Positions 25,731 to 34,769 are shown, counted from the stretch's first letter. The stretch is DNA of 64,000 nt from Actinomadura macra NBRC 14102 (GCF_001552215.1 NZ_BCQT01000011.1:1-64000); one strand, 5' to 3'. Notes: generated by a model not told the origin, from the letters alone. A program made the numbers and translations.

Positions 25731-26687
25731 TCAGGTGGTGCAGTGCTTGTCGGTGTCGCGGCGAACGGTCGCGCCGGTGAACTCCTCGACGATCGCGATG
25801 TTCGCCGGCGCGTAGTTCGTCGCGGTGATCTTGTCGGCGTCGGGGCTGCCGATCTTGCCGGTGTAGGGCGCGGACTTCTCCAGCCAGTAGGCCGTGCGCA
25901 GGAACTGGGTCAGGACGAGCTCGCGCAGCTTCGGCTCATTCTTGATCTTGGCCCAGTAGTCGGGGTGCTTGTCCTTGGCCACGCGCAGGTAGAGCAGCAG
26001 GTAGCGGAGGTTGGTGGCCGCGATGTCACGGGCGTTGCTGGCCCCGACTCCCTTGATGAACTCCTGCACCACGGTGACCGCGGGCAGCCCGGTCAGCCCG
26101 GCGTTGAGCTCCGCCAGCACGCCCTGCAGCAGGTAGGCGCCCTGCTGGGAGTCCCGCAGGTAGATGCCGTCCATGCTGTCGCTCAGCTTGTCGGTGATCA
26201 GCGGCAGGATCTCCTTGCGGGGGAATCCGCCCTGGAGGGGCACGTTGGTCGCCTGCTGCGAGGCGTTGATCCAGGACGCGGTGTACTCGTTCCACTTGGT
26301 CCGGGACGGATCCAGGTCCCACATGTGGGTCTCCTCGTGGATCGCCACCATCATCGACTCGGCGAATCCATCGAAGCTCTTGGTGTTCACGAACTGGGTC
26401 CAGTACTTGTCGTTCGCTTGCGCGATGGCCAGTTTCTCCCCGCTGGGCCATCGCCGCTTGTACATCTCCTGCAAGGTCGGCATCCAGTTCGAGGAGCTGA
26501 AGCGCCCCTTGAGATCGTTGATGTCGGCCGCCGGGGTCGAGGGCTCGCCATAACAGAAGGGCGCAGCCGCCCGGGCGACCTTGGCGGCCTGGCCGCTCGA
26601 CAGGGGGGCGGCCGCGGCCACGGGGCCGGGCACCAGCGACAGGGCAACAGTGGCGGTCAACAGGGCCGAACGGCCGGTACGTTTCAC
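25731..26687 (-). CDS. Secreted HExxH protein, putative zinc metallopeptidase (318 aa)
   Basis: GTG 26687 gives a clean Sec signal peptide (KRTGR, hydrophobic ALLTATVALSLVPG, then AVAAAAP-like cleavage near residue 26) with GAGG upstream. A start 15 codons earlier would spoil it. HEETH at residues 117-121 fits the HExxH zinc site. Two Cys (45 and near the C-terminus) could form a disulfide. The rest is helical and resembles no family I can name. It converges with the asparaginase-like gene and is probably not part of the NRPS operon. Peptidase activity is inferred only from HExxH, and the third zinc ligand is not identified. Confidence 0.75.
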   Translation of the reverse strand: MKRTGRSALLTATVALSLVPGPVAAAAPLSSGQAAKVARAAAPFCYGEPSTPAADINDLKGRFSSSNWMPTLQEMYKRRWPSGEKLAIAQANDKYWTQFVNTKSFDGFAESMMVAIHEETHMWDLDPSRTKWNEYTASWINASQQATNVPLQGGFPRKEILPLITDKLSDSMDGIYLRDSQQGAYLLQGVLAELNAGLTGLPAVTVVQEFIKGVGASNARDIAATNLRYLLLYLRVAKDKHPDYWAKIKNEPKLRELVLTQFLRTAYWLEKSAPYTGKIGSPDADKITATNYAPANIAIVEEFTGATVRRDTDKHCTT

Positions 26688-26872
26688 GGGGGACCTCGCT
26701 TCGGCGGGAGCCGGGCGCGCCTGGTGCGACACGGCGCGACCAATGTCTGATTTTGGGATGGTAATTTGCTTCGATCCCTGCCGCGTTCGTCGAATTTTGT
26801 GAATACGGGTCGAATGGCCTCTGAAGCCGCAGCTCAGCGCGCTGCGCCTCGCAGTGGAAAACGCTGGAAAAC

Positions 26873-26891
26873 CGATCTCACGCGAAGATCG
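26873..26891 (-). terminator. Possible terminator downstream of the first LacI-family gene
   Basis: CGATCT / AGATCG arms with a 7-base loop. On the minus strand the hairpin is followed by GGTTTTCC. It sits 80 bases beyond the regulator's stop codon. Confidence 0.35.
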
Positions 26892-26970
26892 CCTTCACCT
26901 ACCCCGGCCCGAAGTTGAAAAATAAAGACCAGGAAACCGTCCGTGCGAAGTGGCCGTCTCGCCGCGGGGG

Positions 26971-28002
26971 TCAGCCGGACGTGCGAGCGGCGCGGCGCGC
27001 GGTGGTCTCGCGGGGGATGAGGCGGTGGCTCAGAGTGGTGGTCTCGGCGGCGCCGGTGGCGGCCTCCGGAGGGGTGTCGATGATGTGGCGGGCGGCCATC
27101 GCGCCCATCTCGTACAGCGGGAGGCTGACCGTGGTCAGACCGACGAACCGGGCAACTCGGAGATCGTCGATGCCGGCCACGGAGATCTCGTCGGGCACGT
27201 TGATGTGCGCCTGCCGTAGCGCGTTGAGCGCGCCGACGGCGGCCTCGTCGTTGGCCGCGATGATGGCGTCGGGCAGCGGTGGGCGCGCGATGAGCCGCAT
27301 GGTCGCGGCGTGGCCGGCCTCGAAGTCGAATCCGCCGGGGAACAGGTGCGCGCCCTCGGTGAGGTCGGCGTTGCTCATGCAGGCGAGGAAGCCGTCCCGG
27401 CGCTGCCGGGTGGCGACCATGTCCTCCGGTCCCTCGATGAAGGCGATCCGGCGGTGGCCGAGTGAGATGAGGTAGTCGGTGATGTCGTACGCGGCGGCCT
27501 GGGGGTCGGCGGCGATGACGGGACACCCGATGGTGCGAGCGGTGAGCGACACGGCGTGGATGCCCTGCTCCTGCGCGTGGCGGACGGCCTTGGCGAGCTC
27601 AGGTTCCTGCGGGTCGTCCACGTAGCCGCTGCCTGCGAAGATGACCCCCGCCGCGCGGTAGTCGCGCATGGTCTGCACCCGTGTGATCTCCGTGGTGGTG
27701 CGGCGATCGACGTTGCACAGCATGGTGACGTAACCGGCGCGGCTGGCGATGTCGTCCACCCCGCGGGCGATGACCGAGAAGTACGGGTTGACGATGTCGC
27801 TCACGAGGATGCCCATGAGCCGGCTGCTGCGCGAGACCAGCGCCCGGGCCAGCGCGCTGGGCGAGTAGCCCAACTGTTCGGCGACCGCGATGACCTTGGC
27901 GCGGGTCTTGGCGGAGATGGGGTGGCTGGACCCCGTGAGGACGCGCGACGCGGTGGACACGGACACACCTGCCGCTTGAGCGACTTCAGCGAGTGAGCTC
28001 AC
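26971..28002 (-). CDS. LacI-family regulator of the importer operon (343 aa)
   Basis: LacI HTH at the N-terminus (SLAEVAQAAGVSVSTASRVLTG, hinge SPSALARALVSRSSRLMGILV) followed by a periplasmic-binding-protein-like sensor domain. GTG 28002 is preferred to GTG 28008 because GGAAGG is 5 bases from 28002 and would abut 28008. It is divergent from the ABC importer operon. A near-palindrome (28016-28029) lies just upstream of its start and a related one lies in the importer promoter, which suggests autoregulation and control of the importer. The ligand is unknown. Confidence 0.93.
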   Translation of the reverse strand: MSSLAEVAQAAGVSVSTASRVLTGSSHPISAKTRAKVIAVAEQLGYSPSALARALVSRSSRLMGILVSDIVNPYFSVIARGVDDIASRAGYVTMLCNVDRRTTTEITRVQTMRDYRAAGVIFAGSGYVDDPQEPELAKAVRHAQEQGIHAVSLTARTIGCPVIAADPQAAAYDITDYLISLGHRRIAFIEGPEDMVATRQRRDGFLACMSNADLTEGAHLFPGGFDFEAGHAATMRLIARPPLPDAIIAANDEAAVGALNALRQAHINVPDEISVAGIDDLRVARFVGLTTVSLPLYEMGAMAARHIIDTPPEAATGAAETTTLSHRLIPRETTARRAARTSG

Positions 28003-28015
28003 GGCCACCTTCCAA

Positions 28016-28029
28016 GGAGAACGTTTTCC
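28016..28029. promoter_or_regulatory. Candidate operator of the first LacI-family regulator
   Basis: GGAGAACGTTTTCC, an imperfect palindrome (12 of 14 self-complementary) centred on ACGT, 14 bases before the regulator's start. Confidence 0.5.
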
Positions 28030-28103
28030 TAATCATGGCATGGGCCTGCGACGTCGGCAACGGATCCATGCAGCTTCCGGGCGTTCGGACCTGGGGTTGG
28101 CTC

Positions 28104-28134
28104 TTGACATCGATGTGGTACCGATCACTACTAT
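28104..28134 (+). promoter_or_regulatory. Putative importer-operon promoter
   Basis: TTGACA (28104-28109) and TACTAT (28129-28134) with a 19-base spacer, slightly long. An operator-like palindrome begins 9 bases further on. Confidence 0.45.
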
Positions 28135-28142
28135 GCGGCGGA

Positions 28143-28158
28143 AGGCATACGTTTGCCT
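28143..28158. promoter_or_regulatory. Second candidate operator for the first LacI-family regulator
   Basis: AGGCATACGTTTGCCT, palindromic except for one A/T pair. It shares GG....ACGTTT.CC with the site at 28016. Lying just downstream of the -10 element, it would block transcription of the importer operon. Confidence 0.5.
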
Positions 28159-28222
28159 AGCCGACTACCTCGTCTTTCGATACGAATCCGAGAGAGCCGG
28201 CGCGATCTCGAAGGAGGAGGCT

Positions 28223-29206
28223 GTGCACGCCGGGACTCATCTGAGACGACTCGCCGCGCTCGCGACCCTCGCCGCCCTGGCCGCGTGCGGTAGCGGAGGC
28301 GCGGCCGAGACCAACAAGAATGGAACGCTCTCATTCAAGGTGGCGGTCACTGAACCGGACATCACGACCGTGCCGATCCTCGCCGCGATCGACGACCTCC
28401 GCCGGCAGGGCCACAAGATCAAGGTGGTTGAGCTCGCGGAGCCCGAACTGTCCATCGAGGGGCTGGCGAAGGGGGAGTATGCGATCTCGGCCGAGGCGAC
28501 CAGCGCCGCCCTGCTCGCGGTGGAACAGGACGCCCCGATAAAGATCATCGCCGATGCCATCGGAAACCAGTGGGCGATCTACGGCAAGTCCGGCATCTCT
28601 TCCTGTGATCAGCTGAACGGGAGCCCCTTCGGGATCTTCAGCGAGGGTGCGACCGCGACCGCGATGGTCAAGGAGTGGGTGAAGACCCACTGCGGCGCCG
28701 GCAAGCGGCCCAAGTACCTGACGATCGGAGGCTCCGACGTACGCGCCCAGGCGCTCGTCGCCGGCCGGATCGCCGCGACCGCGCTGGAGGTCTCCGACGT
28801 GGTCGCCCTGGAGGCCACCGGTGCCAGGTTCGCCAAGATCGCCGACTTCGCCGAGAGCCTGCCCGATCTCCGCCCGCAGACCGTGTACGCCAACACCGGT
28901 TTCATCACCGAGCACAAGAGCGTGACGCAGGCCCTGGTGAACTCGCTGGTACGCGAGCACGCGAAGATCAACAAGGATCCGCGGTACCTGGTGGCCTTGG
29001 CGGCCAAGTACCTGCCGGACGAGGACGGCGCCGCGATGGCGAAGGTCGCCCAGCGCTACACCGCCGCGCGGCTGTTCGACGCGGCGGCGCTGACGGAGAA
29101 GAACGTCCAGGGCACCATCGACTTCTTCGTCCGGGCAGGTGTGCTCAAGCGGGGTATGACCGCGAAGGACGCGGCGGACCTGACCTTCGTCGAGGCGGCC
29201 CGATGA
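28223..29206 (+). CDS. ABC importer substrate-binding lipoprotein, SsuA/NMT1 type (327 aa)
   Basis: GTG 28223 is preceded by AAGGAGGAGG. The signal peptide ends in a lipobox (LAALAAC), so the protein is membrane-anchored outside the cell. The mature part looks like the NMT1/SsuA/TauA-like fold: TVPILAAIDDL, GLAKGEYAISAEATSAALLAVEQ, then FGIFSEGATATAMVKEW. Such proteins bind sulfonates, nitrate, thiamine precursors or aromatic acids. It is first in a 28223-32676 operon whose every junction overlaps, ending in an amidohydrolase. The ligand is therefore probably the substrate of the catabolic island, not sulfonate. Confidence 0.88.
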   Translation: MHAGTHLRRLAALATLAALAACGSGGAAETNKNGTLSFKVAVTEPDITTVPILAAIDDLRRQGHKIKVVELAEPELSIEGLAKGEYAISAEATSAALLAVEQDAPIKIIADAIGNQWAIYGKSGISSCDQLNGSPFGIFSEGATATAMVKEWVKTHCGAGKRPKYLTIGGSDVRAQALVAGRIAATALEVSDVVALEATGARFAKIADFAESLPDLRPQTVYANTGFITEHKSVTQALVNSLVREHAKINKDPRYLVALAAKYLPDEDGAAMAKVAQRYTAARLFDAAALTEKNVQGTIDFFVRAGVLKRGMTAKDAADLTFVEAAR

Positions 29207-30063
29207 CCGCCGCGACGACGCACGGGTCGCCGCACCGCAAGCCGGGGGCGCGAACCGGTCCTCGCCCGGCACGGCGCCCCGGCCTGCTGCGGCGCATCGC
29301 CGACCACAGCCTGCCCTACCAACTGCTCACCTTCGCCGTCCTCGCGGCGGGCTGGGAACTCTACGTCCGGCAGCGGGGCGGCCTGCTCATCCCCAGCTTC
29401 ACCGAGACCGTCGAGGCGACGGTCGAACTGCTCGGCAGCGCGGAGCTGTGGCGGGCCATGTACGTCAGCAACCAGGCGTTGGCCATCGGTTTCGGAATCA
29501 CCGTCGTCGCCGGCGTGCCCGCGGGCATCATGCTCGGCCGGTTCCGCACGGTGGAGCGCCTGGCCGACGTCTACCTCAACATCCTGCTGGTCACCCCGAT
29601 GGCGGCGATCATCCCGCTGCTGGTGATGTCGGTGGGCTTCGGGCTGACCGCGCGGGTCATCCTCGTCACGATCTTTTCGATCGTGATGGTGGTGGTGAAC
29701 GCCCGCACCGGGGTCCGGCAGGTGGACCCGTCGCTCATCGAGATGGCCCGCTCGTTCGGGGCGGACGAGCGGCGCGTCTGGACGCGGGTCCTGCTGCCCG
29801 GCGCCCTGCCGGCGATCATGACGGGCATCAGGCTGGGCCTCGGGCGCGCGGTGACCGGCATGGTCATCGTCGAGCTGCTCATGGTCTCCGACGCGCTGGG
29901 CGGCCTGATCCTGGAGTACCGCGGCCTGTTCAAGGCGCCGCTCCTCTACGGCACCATCGTGATCATCCTGGCGGAGGCGCTGCTGCTGATCTCCGTCGCA
30001 CGGTGGGCCGAACGCAAGCTGACCCGATGGGCGCAGACCACCACGGCAAGGAGCGTTCGATGA
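29203..30063 (+). CDS. ABC importer permease 1, SsuC-like (286 aa)
   Basis: BPD_transp_1 permease with about six helices and the EAA loop (DPSLIEMARSFGADERRVWTRVLLPGALPAIMTGIRLGLG). It starts at ATG 29203, overlapping the binding-protein stop (ATGA), and overlaps the ATPase gene by ATGA. It pairs with a second, different permease two genes downstream, so the channel is probably a heterodimer. Confidence 0.92.
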   Translation: MTAATTHGSPHRKPGARTGPRPARRPGLLRRIADHSLPYQLLTFAVLAAGWELYVRQRGGLLIPSFTETVEATVELLGSAELWRAMYVSNQALAIGFGITVVAGVPAGIMLGRFRTVERLADVYLNILLVTPMAAIIPLLVMSVGFGLTARVILVTIFSIVMVVVNARTGVRQVDPSLIEMARSFGADERRVWTRVLLPGALPAIMTGIRLGLGRAVTGMVIVELLMVSDALGGLILEYRGLFKAPLLYGTIVIILAEALLLISVARWAERKLTRWAQTTTARSVR

Positions 30064-30854
30064 TCGAGATACGAGGACTGTCCAAGACGTTCATCGGTCA
30101 GGACGGCGGCACCGTCGAGGCGCTGCACGAGGTTGACCTCGACGTCCACCGCAACGAGTTCCTGACCGTGCTCGGCCCCAGCGGCTGCGGTAAGACCACG
30201 CTGCTGAAGACCATCGCGGGGCTCATCCCCTGGGACGAGGGCGACATCAGGATCGAGGGCGCACCGGTGCGCGGGCCGGGCCCCGACCGAAGCATGGTCT
30301 TCCAGAACTTCGCGCTGCTCCCGTGGGCGACCGTGCTGGAGAACGTGGCCTTCGGGCTGCGGATGCGCGGCGTCGGCCGCGCCGAGCGTGAGGAGCGTTC
30401 CCGCGCATTGATCGACACGGTGGGGTTGGCGGGCTTTGAGAGCAAGCGGCCCGGTGAGTTGTCCGGCGGCATGCAGCAACGCGTCGGGCTCGCGCGCGCC
30501 CTCGCCGTCCGCCCGCAGGTGCTCCTCATGGACGAGCCCTTCGGCGCCGTGGACGAGCAGACCCGACGCCTGCTCCAGGAAGAGTTGCTGTCCATCTGGG
30601 AGGAGCATCGGCTGACCGTCGTGTTCATCACTCACAGCATGGAGGAGGCGGTGCTCCTCGGCGACCGCGTCGTCCTGATGAGCGCCCGTCCCGGACAGAT
30701 CGCCGAGATCGTTCCGGTTCCGCTGGAACGGCCGCGCTCCGGCGACGTCGGCGCAGTGGAACGTTCCGGGCAATACGTCGAGATCACGGCCTACCTGTGG
30801 GACCGGCTGCGTGACATGCACGCCGAGCACCGTCCGGCCAAGGCGGCCGGATGA
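30060..30854 (+). CDS. ABC importer ATP-binding protein, SsuB/TauB-like (264 aa)
   Basis: Walker A GPSGCGKT, Q-loop FQNFALLPWATV, signature LSGGMQQRVGLARAL, Walker B VLLMDEPFGAVD and H-loop ITHSMEEA. This matches the nitrate/sulfonate/taurine importer class. ATG 30060 overlaps permease 1, and the stop overlaps permease 2. Confidence 0.94.
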   Translation: MIEIRGLSKTFIGQDGGTVEALHEVDLDVHRNEFLTVLGPSGCGKTTLLKTIAGLIPWDEGDIRIEGAPVRGPGPDRSMVFQNFALLPWATVLENVAFGLRMRGVGRAEREERSRALIDTVGLAGFESKRPGELSGGMQQRVGLARALAVRPQVLLMDEPFGAVDEQTRRLLQEELLSIWEEHRLTVVFITHSMEEAVLLGDRVVLMSARPGQIAEIVPVPLERPRSGDVGAVERSGQYVEITAYLWDRLRDMHAEHRPAKAAG

Positions 30855-31666
30855 GCGCGCTCGCGCAGCACCGTGGCGCCGCCGCCCGAGCACGCAGGCG
30901 CCTGTCCTGGCGGCGGTTGCCGGCGGCTCCGGTCAGCCTGGCCGCCGCCGGGGCGATCTGGGAGTCGGTGGGGCATCTGGCGGGTGCGTCGTTCTTCCCC
31001 CCGTTGAGCACCGTACTGGCGCGGCTGGTCGACATGGCGTCCAGCGGGCTGATCTTCAGCAGTCTGCGCGACAGCCTTATCAACCTGGCCCTGGGATTCG
31101 CCCTCTCCCTGATCGGGGGTCTGGTCATCGGGGTGGCCATGGGTCGCTTCCGCAAGGTCGAGGCCGCCCTCGGCGTGTACGTGTACGCGTTGCTCACCGC
31201 GCCGTCGCTGGTCTTCGCGCCCATCTTCTTCTCGCTGCTGGGCGAGGGGCGCGGCTCGATCGTCGCCGTCGTCGTCATGTACGCGATGTTCGTCATGATC
31301 ATCAACACGGCGTCGGCGATCCAGGGCGTACCGGCGCACCTGGTGGAGATGGCCCGCTCCTACGGTGCCGGCGAGGGCCGGGTGCTGCTGAGCGTCATGC
31401 TGCCCGCCGCGGCGCCCATGATCATGGCAGGTGTCCGGCTCGGTGTCGGACGCGCCGTCACCGGAATGATCAACGGCGAGATGTTCATCGCCGTCGTCGG
31501 TCTGGGCCGGGTCGTGACCCAGGCGGGCGGGCGATTCGATAGCGCGAGCGTCCTGGCGGTCCTCCTGGTGATCATCGCCGTGGCCCTCAGCGCGGTGGCC
31601 CTCGTGCAGGCCGTCGACCGGAGGATCACCCGCTGGATGCCGCGGACATCGCGAGGAGACCGATGA
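30851..31666 (+). CDS. ABC importer permease 2, SsuC-like (271 aa)
   Basis: Second BPD_transp_1 permease with EAA loop VPAHLVEMARSYGAGEGRVLLSVMLPAAAPMIMAGVRLGVG. It is similar to permease 1 but not a close copy. ATG 30851 overlaps the ATPase stop, and its own stop overlaps the amidohydrolase start. Confidence 0.92.
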   Translation: MSALAQHRGAAARARRRLSWRRLPAAPVSLAAAGAIWESVGHLAGASFFPPLSTVLARLVDMASSGLIFSSLRDSLINLALGFALSLIGGLVIGVAMGRFRKVEAALGVYVYALLTAPSLVFAPIFFSLLGEGRGSIVAVVVMYAMFVMIINTASAIQGVPAHLVEMARSYGAGEGRVLLSVMLPAAAPMIMAGVRLGVGRAVTGMINGEMFIAVVGLGRVVTQAGGRFDSASVLAVLLVIIAVALSAVALVQAVDRRITRWMPRTSRGDR

Positions 31667-32676
31667 AGATCGATGCGTACAGCCACATCCTGCCCGGACC
31701 GTACTTCGAGCGGATGCGCGAGCTCGCCGACCCGGCGGCGTTCAAACGCTGGCTGGAGTTGCCCGCGCTGCACGACCTCGACGAGCGTCTGCGGATCATG
31801 GACGAGTTCGGCGATGGCTACCAACAGGTGCTCACGCTGTCCTCGCCGCCCATCGAGCTTCTCTGCGGCCCGGCAGAGTCGGCGGCGCTGGCGCGGCTCG
31901 CCAACGACTCCATGCGCGAGCTGTGTGAACGACGTCCCGACCGCTTTCCGGCCTTCGTCGCCTCCCTGCCGATGAACGACCCGGACGCCGCGCTTGCCGA
32001 GCTCGCGTTCGCCGTCGACGAACTCGGCGCCCGCGGTGTGCAGGTCTTCACCAACGTCAACGGCCGGCCGCTGGACGATCCGGCGTTCGCCGCCGTCTTC
32101 GCCGAGATGGCCGCACGGGATCTGCCCGTCTGGATGCATCCGGCCCGCACCGCGGCGTTCGCGGACTACGCCACCGAGGACACCTCCAGATTCGAGATCT
32201 GGTGGGCGCTGGGCTGGCCGTACGAGACCAGCGCCGCCATGGCCCGCCTGGTGTTCTCCGGCCTGTTCGAGCGGCATCCCGACCTCAAGATCATCACCCA
32301 TCACATGGGCGCGATGATTCCGTACCTGGAGGGCCGGATCGGGCTCGGCTGGGGCGACCAGCTCGGCAGCCGGACCTCCGGCGATGACTACGAGCGCCTA
32401 CGGCACGCGCCGCGCCGGCCGCTCGACCACTTCCGGCGCTTCTACGCCGACACCTCGCTGTCCGGCTCGGCCATCGGAACCCGGTGCGGCCTGGACTTCT
32501 TCGGTGTCGACCACGTCCTGTTCGGCACCGACTGCCCCTTCGACCCCGAGGGCGGGCCCCTGTACATCCGCGAGACCATCCGCGTCCTCGACGCTCTCGA
32601 CATCGCGGACGCCGCGCGCGACCAGATCTACCACCGCAACATCCGGCGCCTGATGCGGCTCTCCGGCGGACGATGA
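31663..32676 (+). CDS. Amidohydrolase-2 family enzyme, ACMSD type, YSH variant (337 aa)
   Basis: TIM-barrel amidohydrolase related to ACMSD and gamma-resorcylate decarboxylases. Later metal/active-site motifs are present (WMHPART, THHMGAMIPYLEGR, FGTDCPFD). The N-terminal metal motif reads DAYSH where HxH is usual: Tyr6 replaces the first His and His8 is kept. It is the last gene of the importer operon, so it probably acts early on the imported compound by hydrolysis or nonoxidative decarboxylation. The reaction is unknown. A second, canonical (HAH) member is at 37161-38180. Confidence 0.85.
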   Translation: MKIDAYSHILPGPYFERMRELADPAAFKRWLELPALHDLDERLRIMDEFGDGYQQVLTLSSPPIELLCGPAESAALARLANDSMRELCERRPDRFPAFVASLPMNDPDAALAELAFAVDELGARGVQVFTNVNGRPLDDPAFAAVFAEMAARDLPVWMHPARTAAFADYATEDTSRFEIWWALGWPYETSAAMARLVFSGLFERHPDLKIITHHMGAMIPYLEGRIGLGWGDQLGSRTSGDDYERLRHAPRRPLDHFRRFYADTSLSGSAIGTRCGLDFFGVDHVLFGTDCPFDPEGGPLYIRETIRVLDALDIADAARDQIYHRNIRRLMRLSGGR

Positions 32677-32791
32677 CGTCCGCGGCGGGTCGTCGTTCCG
32701 GGAGTGTCCCGGCGGCGACCCGGCGCGCCCCGGCGCGCAGCAGCTCCGATCGGCCGGCGGTTCGGTCTCGACCACGGATGTCCCCCCAGTA

Positions 32792-32803
32792 GCAAGCGCT
32801 TTC
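32792..32803. promoter_or_regulatory. Candidate operator site 1 of the second LacI-family regulator
   Basis: GCAAGCGCTTTC, core AAGCGCTT at 32794-32801, 131 bases upstream of the regulator gene. Confidence 0.5.
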
Positions 32804-32861
32804 AGGTTCAATGGTCGGTAGCCCCCGGAAGGCGAGCGGACTCGGGTCGAGGGGGTGAGTT

Positions 32862-32873
32862 GTAAGCGCTTAC
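32862..32873. promoter_or_regulatory. Candidate operator site 2 of the second LacI-family regulator
   Basis: GTAAGCGCTTAC, a perfect palindrome 50 bases before the regulator's start, consistent with autoregulation. Confidence 0.65.
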
Positions 32874-32922
32874 GGTTTCCGCCACGATATGACGGACCGC
32901 ACCGGGGGAGGAACCGACACCC

Positions 32923-33948
32923 ATGGCCGACCACAGTCTGGTCCGTTTGCAGGACGTCGCCGCACACGCGGGCGTCTCCATCGCGACGGCGTCACGGATG
33001 CTGAGCGATCCGAGCTACGGCGGCCGGGCCGCGCTGCGCGAGCGGGTGCTCGCCTCCGCCGCCGAGCTGGGCTACCGGGCGAACCCGCATGCCCGCGCGC
33101 TCGCGACGGCGTCCTCGACCAGTGTCGGGCTCGTCGTGCACGACGTCCGCGACAGCTACTTCGCCCTGCTGAGCGGCGGCGTCATTTCGGTGGCCGAGCG
33201 TGAGGGCCTCCTGGTCAACATGGTCTGCACCTACCGTGATCCCGCCCGCGAGCTCGAGTACGTCAAACGGCTCATCGACCAGCGGGTCAGGGCCCTCGTC
33301 CTCGCCGGCAGCGCGTTCCGGGACACCGCACACGACGCCGCCATGCGCACCGAACTGCTGGCCTACCAGGAGTCCGGTGGATCGGTCGTTTCGGTGACAC
33401 GCGGGCGCGACATCGGTCACCTCGTCCAGATCGACAACATCGGCGGCATGCGACGGCTGGCCGACGCGATGGTGGAGCTCGGGCACACCTCGTTCGGCGT
33501 GATCGCCGGCCCGCTGCGGCTGCTCACCGTGCGGGACCGTCTCCAGGGCCTCAGGCAGGGTCTGAAGAAGCACGGCATCGTCCTGCGCCGAGACGACGTC
33601 GTCTACACCGACCTGTCGCGCGAGGGCGGGCTGTCCGGCGCGCAGACGCTGATGAGCCGCCGGAACCCGCCGGGATGCCTCATGGCCGTGGCCGACGTCA
33701 TGGCGCTCGGCGCGCTGTCGTGGCTGCGCTCGAACGGGATCTCCGTGCCGGAGGAGGTGTCGGTGACCGGGTTCGGCGGCCTGCCCGCGGCAGTCGACGC
33801 GGTGCCCAGGCTGACGACCGTGGAGGTCCCGCTCGAGCGGGTCGGTGAGACGGCGATGGACCTCGCCCTGCGCCCCCCGTCCCCCCGCCACACGGTGGAG
33901 GTCGAGGGGGCGCCGGTGCTGCGGGAGAGCGCCGCCGCGCCTCGGTGA
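32923..33948 (+). CDS. LacI-family regulator of the catabolic operons (341 aa)
   Basis: HTH RLQDVAAHAGVSIATASRMLSD with hinge NPHARALATASSTSVGLVV, then a sugar-binding-type sensor domain. GGGGGAGGAA lies upstream of ATG 32923. The palindrome GTAAGCGCTTAC stands in its promoter, and variants of it stand before both catabolic transcription units (37120 and 38204). This supports the regulator as local repressor of the 33951-43299 genes. It converges with the isomerase gene with only 2 bases between stops. Confidence 0.93.
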   Translation: MADHSLVRLQDVAAHAGVSIATASRMLSDPSYGGRAALRERVLASAAELGYRANPHARALATASSTSVGLVVHDVRDSYFALLSGGVISVAEREGLLVNMVCTYRDPARELEYVKRLIDQRVRALVLAGSAFRDTAHDAAMRTELLAYQESGGSVVSVTRGRDIGHLVQIDNIGGMRRLADAMVELGHTSFGVIAGPLRLLTVRDRLQGLRQGLKKHGIVLRRDDVVYTDLSREGGLSGAQTLMSRRNPPGCLMAVADVMALGALSWLRSNGISVPEEVSVTGFGGLPAAVDAVPRLTTVEVPLERVGETAMDLALRPPSPRHTVEVEGAPVLRESAAAPR

Positions 33949-33950
33949 GC

Positions 33951-34769
33951 TCAGCCCAGGACGTGCCGGGCGAAGCCCGCGACGACGCCCGCGAGGACCT
34001 CGTCGGGATCCCTCGCCCACACCTCCTCGTTGAAGATCTCCACCTCGATCGGTCCGGTGTAGCCGGCGGCGTCGACCGCACGGGTGATCGAGGGAATGTC
34101 GATGGCGCCGTCGCCCGGGAGCCCGCGGCCGAACGTCGGATGCGGCTGGGGCACCAGCCAGTCGCACACCTGGTAGCCGATGATCCGCTCGCCCGCGCGG
34201 GCCAGGGAGGGATGGAGGCCGGGATCCCACCACACGTTGTAGGTGTCCACGGCGAGCCCGACATGAGCGGGTTCGAACTGCTCGACGATGTCGAGGGACT
34301 GGCCGAGGGTCACCGTGACCGACCGCTCGGCGCACATCATGGGATGCAGCGGCTCGACGGCGAGCCGGACCCCGGCCGACGCCGCGTAGGGCACCAGACC
34401 GGCGATGCCCTCGGCCACGGCCGCACGTGCGCGTGGCAGGTCGAGGTCGTCGCGCACACCGCCGCTGACCAGGTAGAGCACATCCCCACCGATCGCGGCG
34501 GTCAGGTCGACGGCGCGGCGGTTGGCCGCGTGGTCGAGGCCGCCCCCGTCGGGGTTGCGGCCGGTGAAGAACCCTGCGCGGCAGACGCTGGACACCCGCA
34601 CCCCGTGATCGCGCAGCAGCGTCGCCGCCCGGTCGGCGCCGTACTCCTCGACGGGCCCGGCCCAGGCTCCGAGCCAGCCGATCCCGTGGCGTGCGAGGCC
34701 GCGCACCGTCTCCTCCAAGGTCCAGTTCTTGACCGTGATCTGGTTGATGCCGAGCCGTTCGACGCTCAC
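33951..34769 (-). CDS. Sugar phosphate isomerase/epimerase-like TIM-barrel protein (272 aa)
   Basis: AP-endonuclease-2/xylose-isomerase-like TIM barrel. Expected metal-binding acids are in RLAVEPLHPM, HVGLAVDTYNVWWDP and PIEVEIFNEE. GTG 34769 is supported by GGAAGGAG and overlaps the DUF993 stop (GTGA). Such proteins with a Gfo/Idh partner occur in cyclitol pathways and in 3-keto-glycoside cleavage. The exact reaction here is not known. Confidence 0.85.
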   Translation of the reverse strand: MSVERLGINQITVKNWTLEETVRGLARHGIGWLGAWAGPVEEYGADRAATLLRDHGVRVSSVCRAGFFTGRNPDGGGLDHAANRRAVDLTAAIGGDVLYLVSGGVRDDLDLPRARAAVAEGIAGLVPYAASAGVRLAVEPLHPMMCAERSVTVTLGQSLDIVEQFEPAHVGLAVDTYNVWWDPGLHPSLARAGERIIGYQVCDWLVPQPHPTFGRGLPGDGAIDIPSITRAVDAAGYTGPIEVEIFNEEVWARDPDEVLAGVVAGFARHVLG

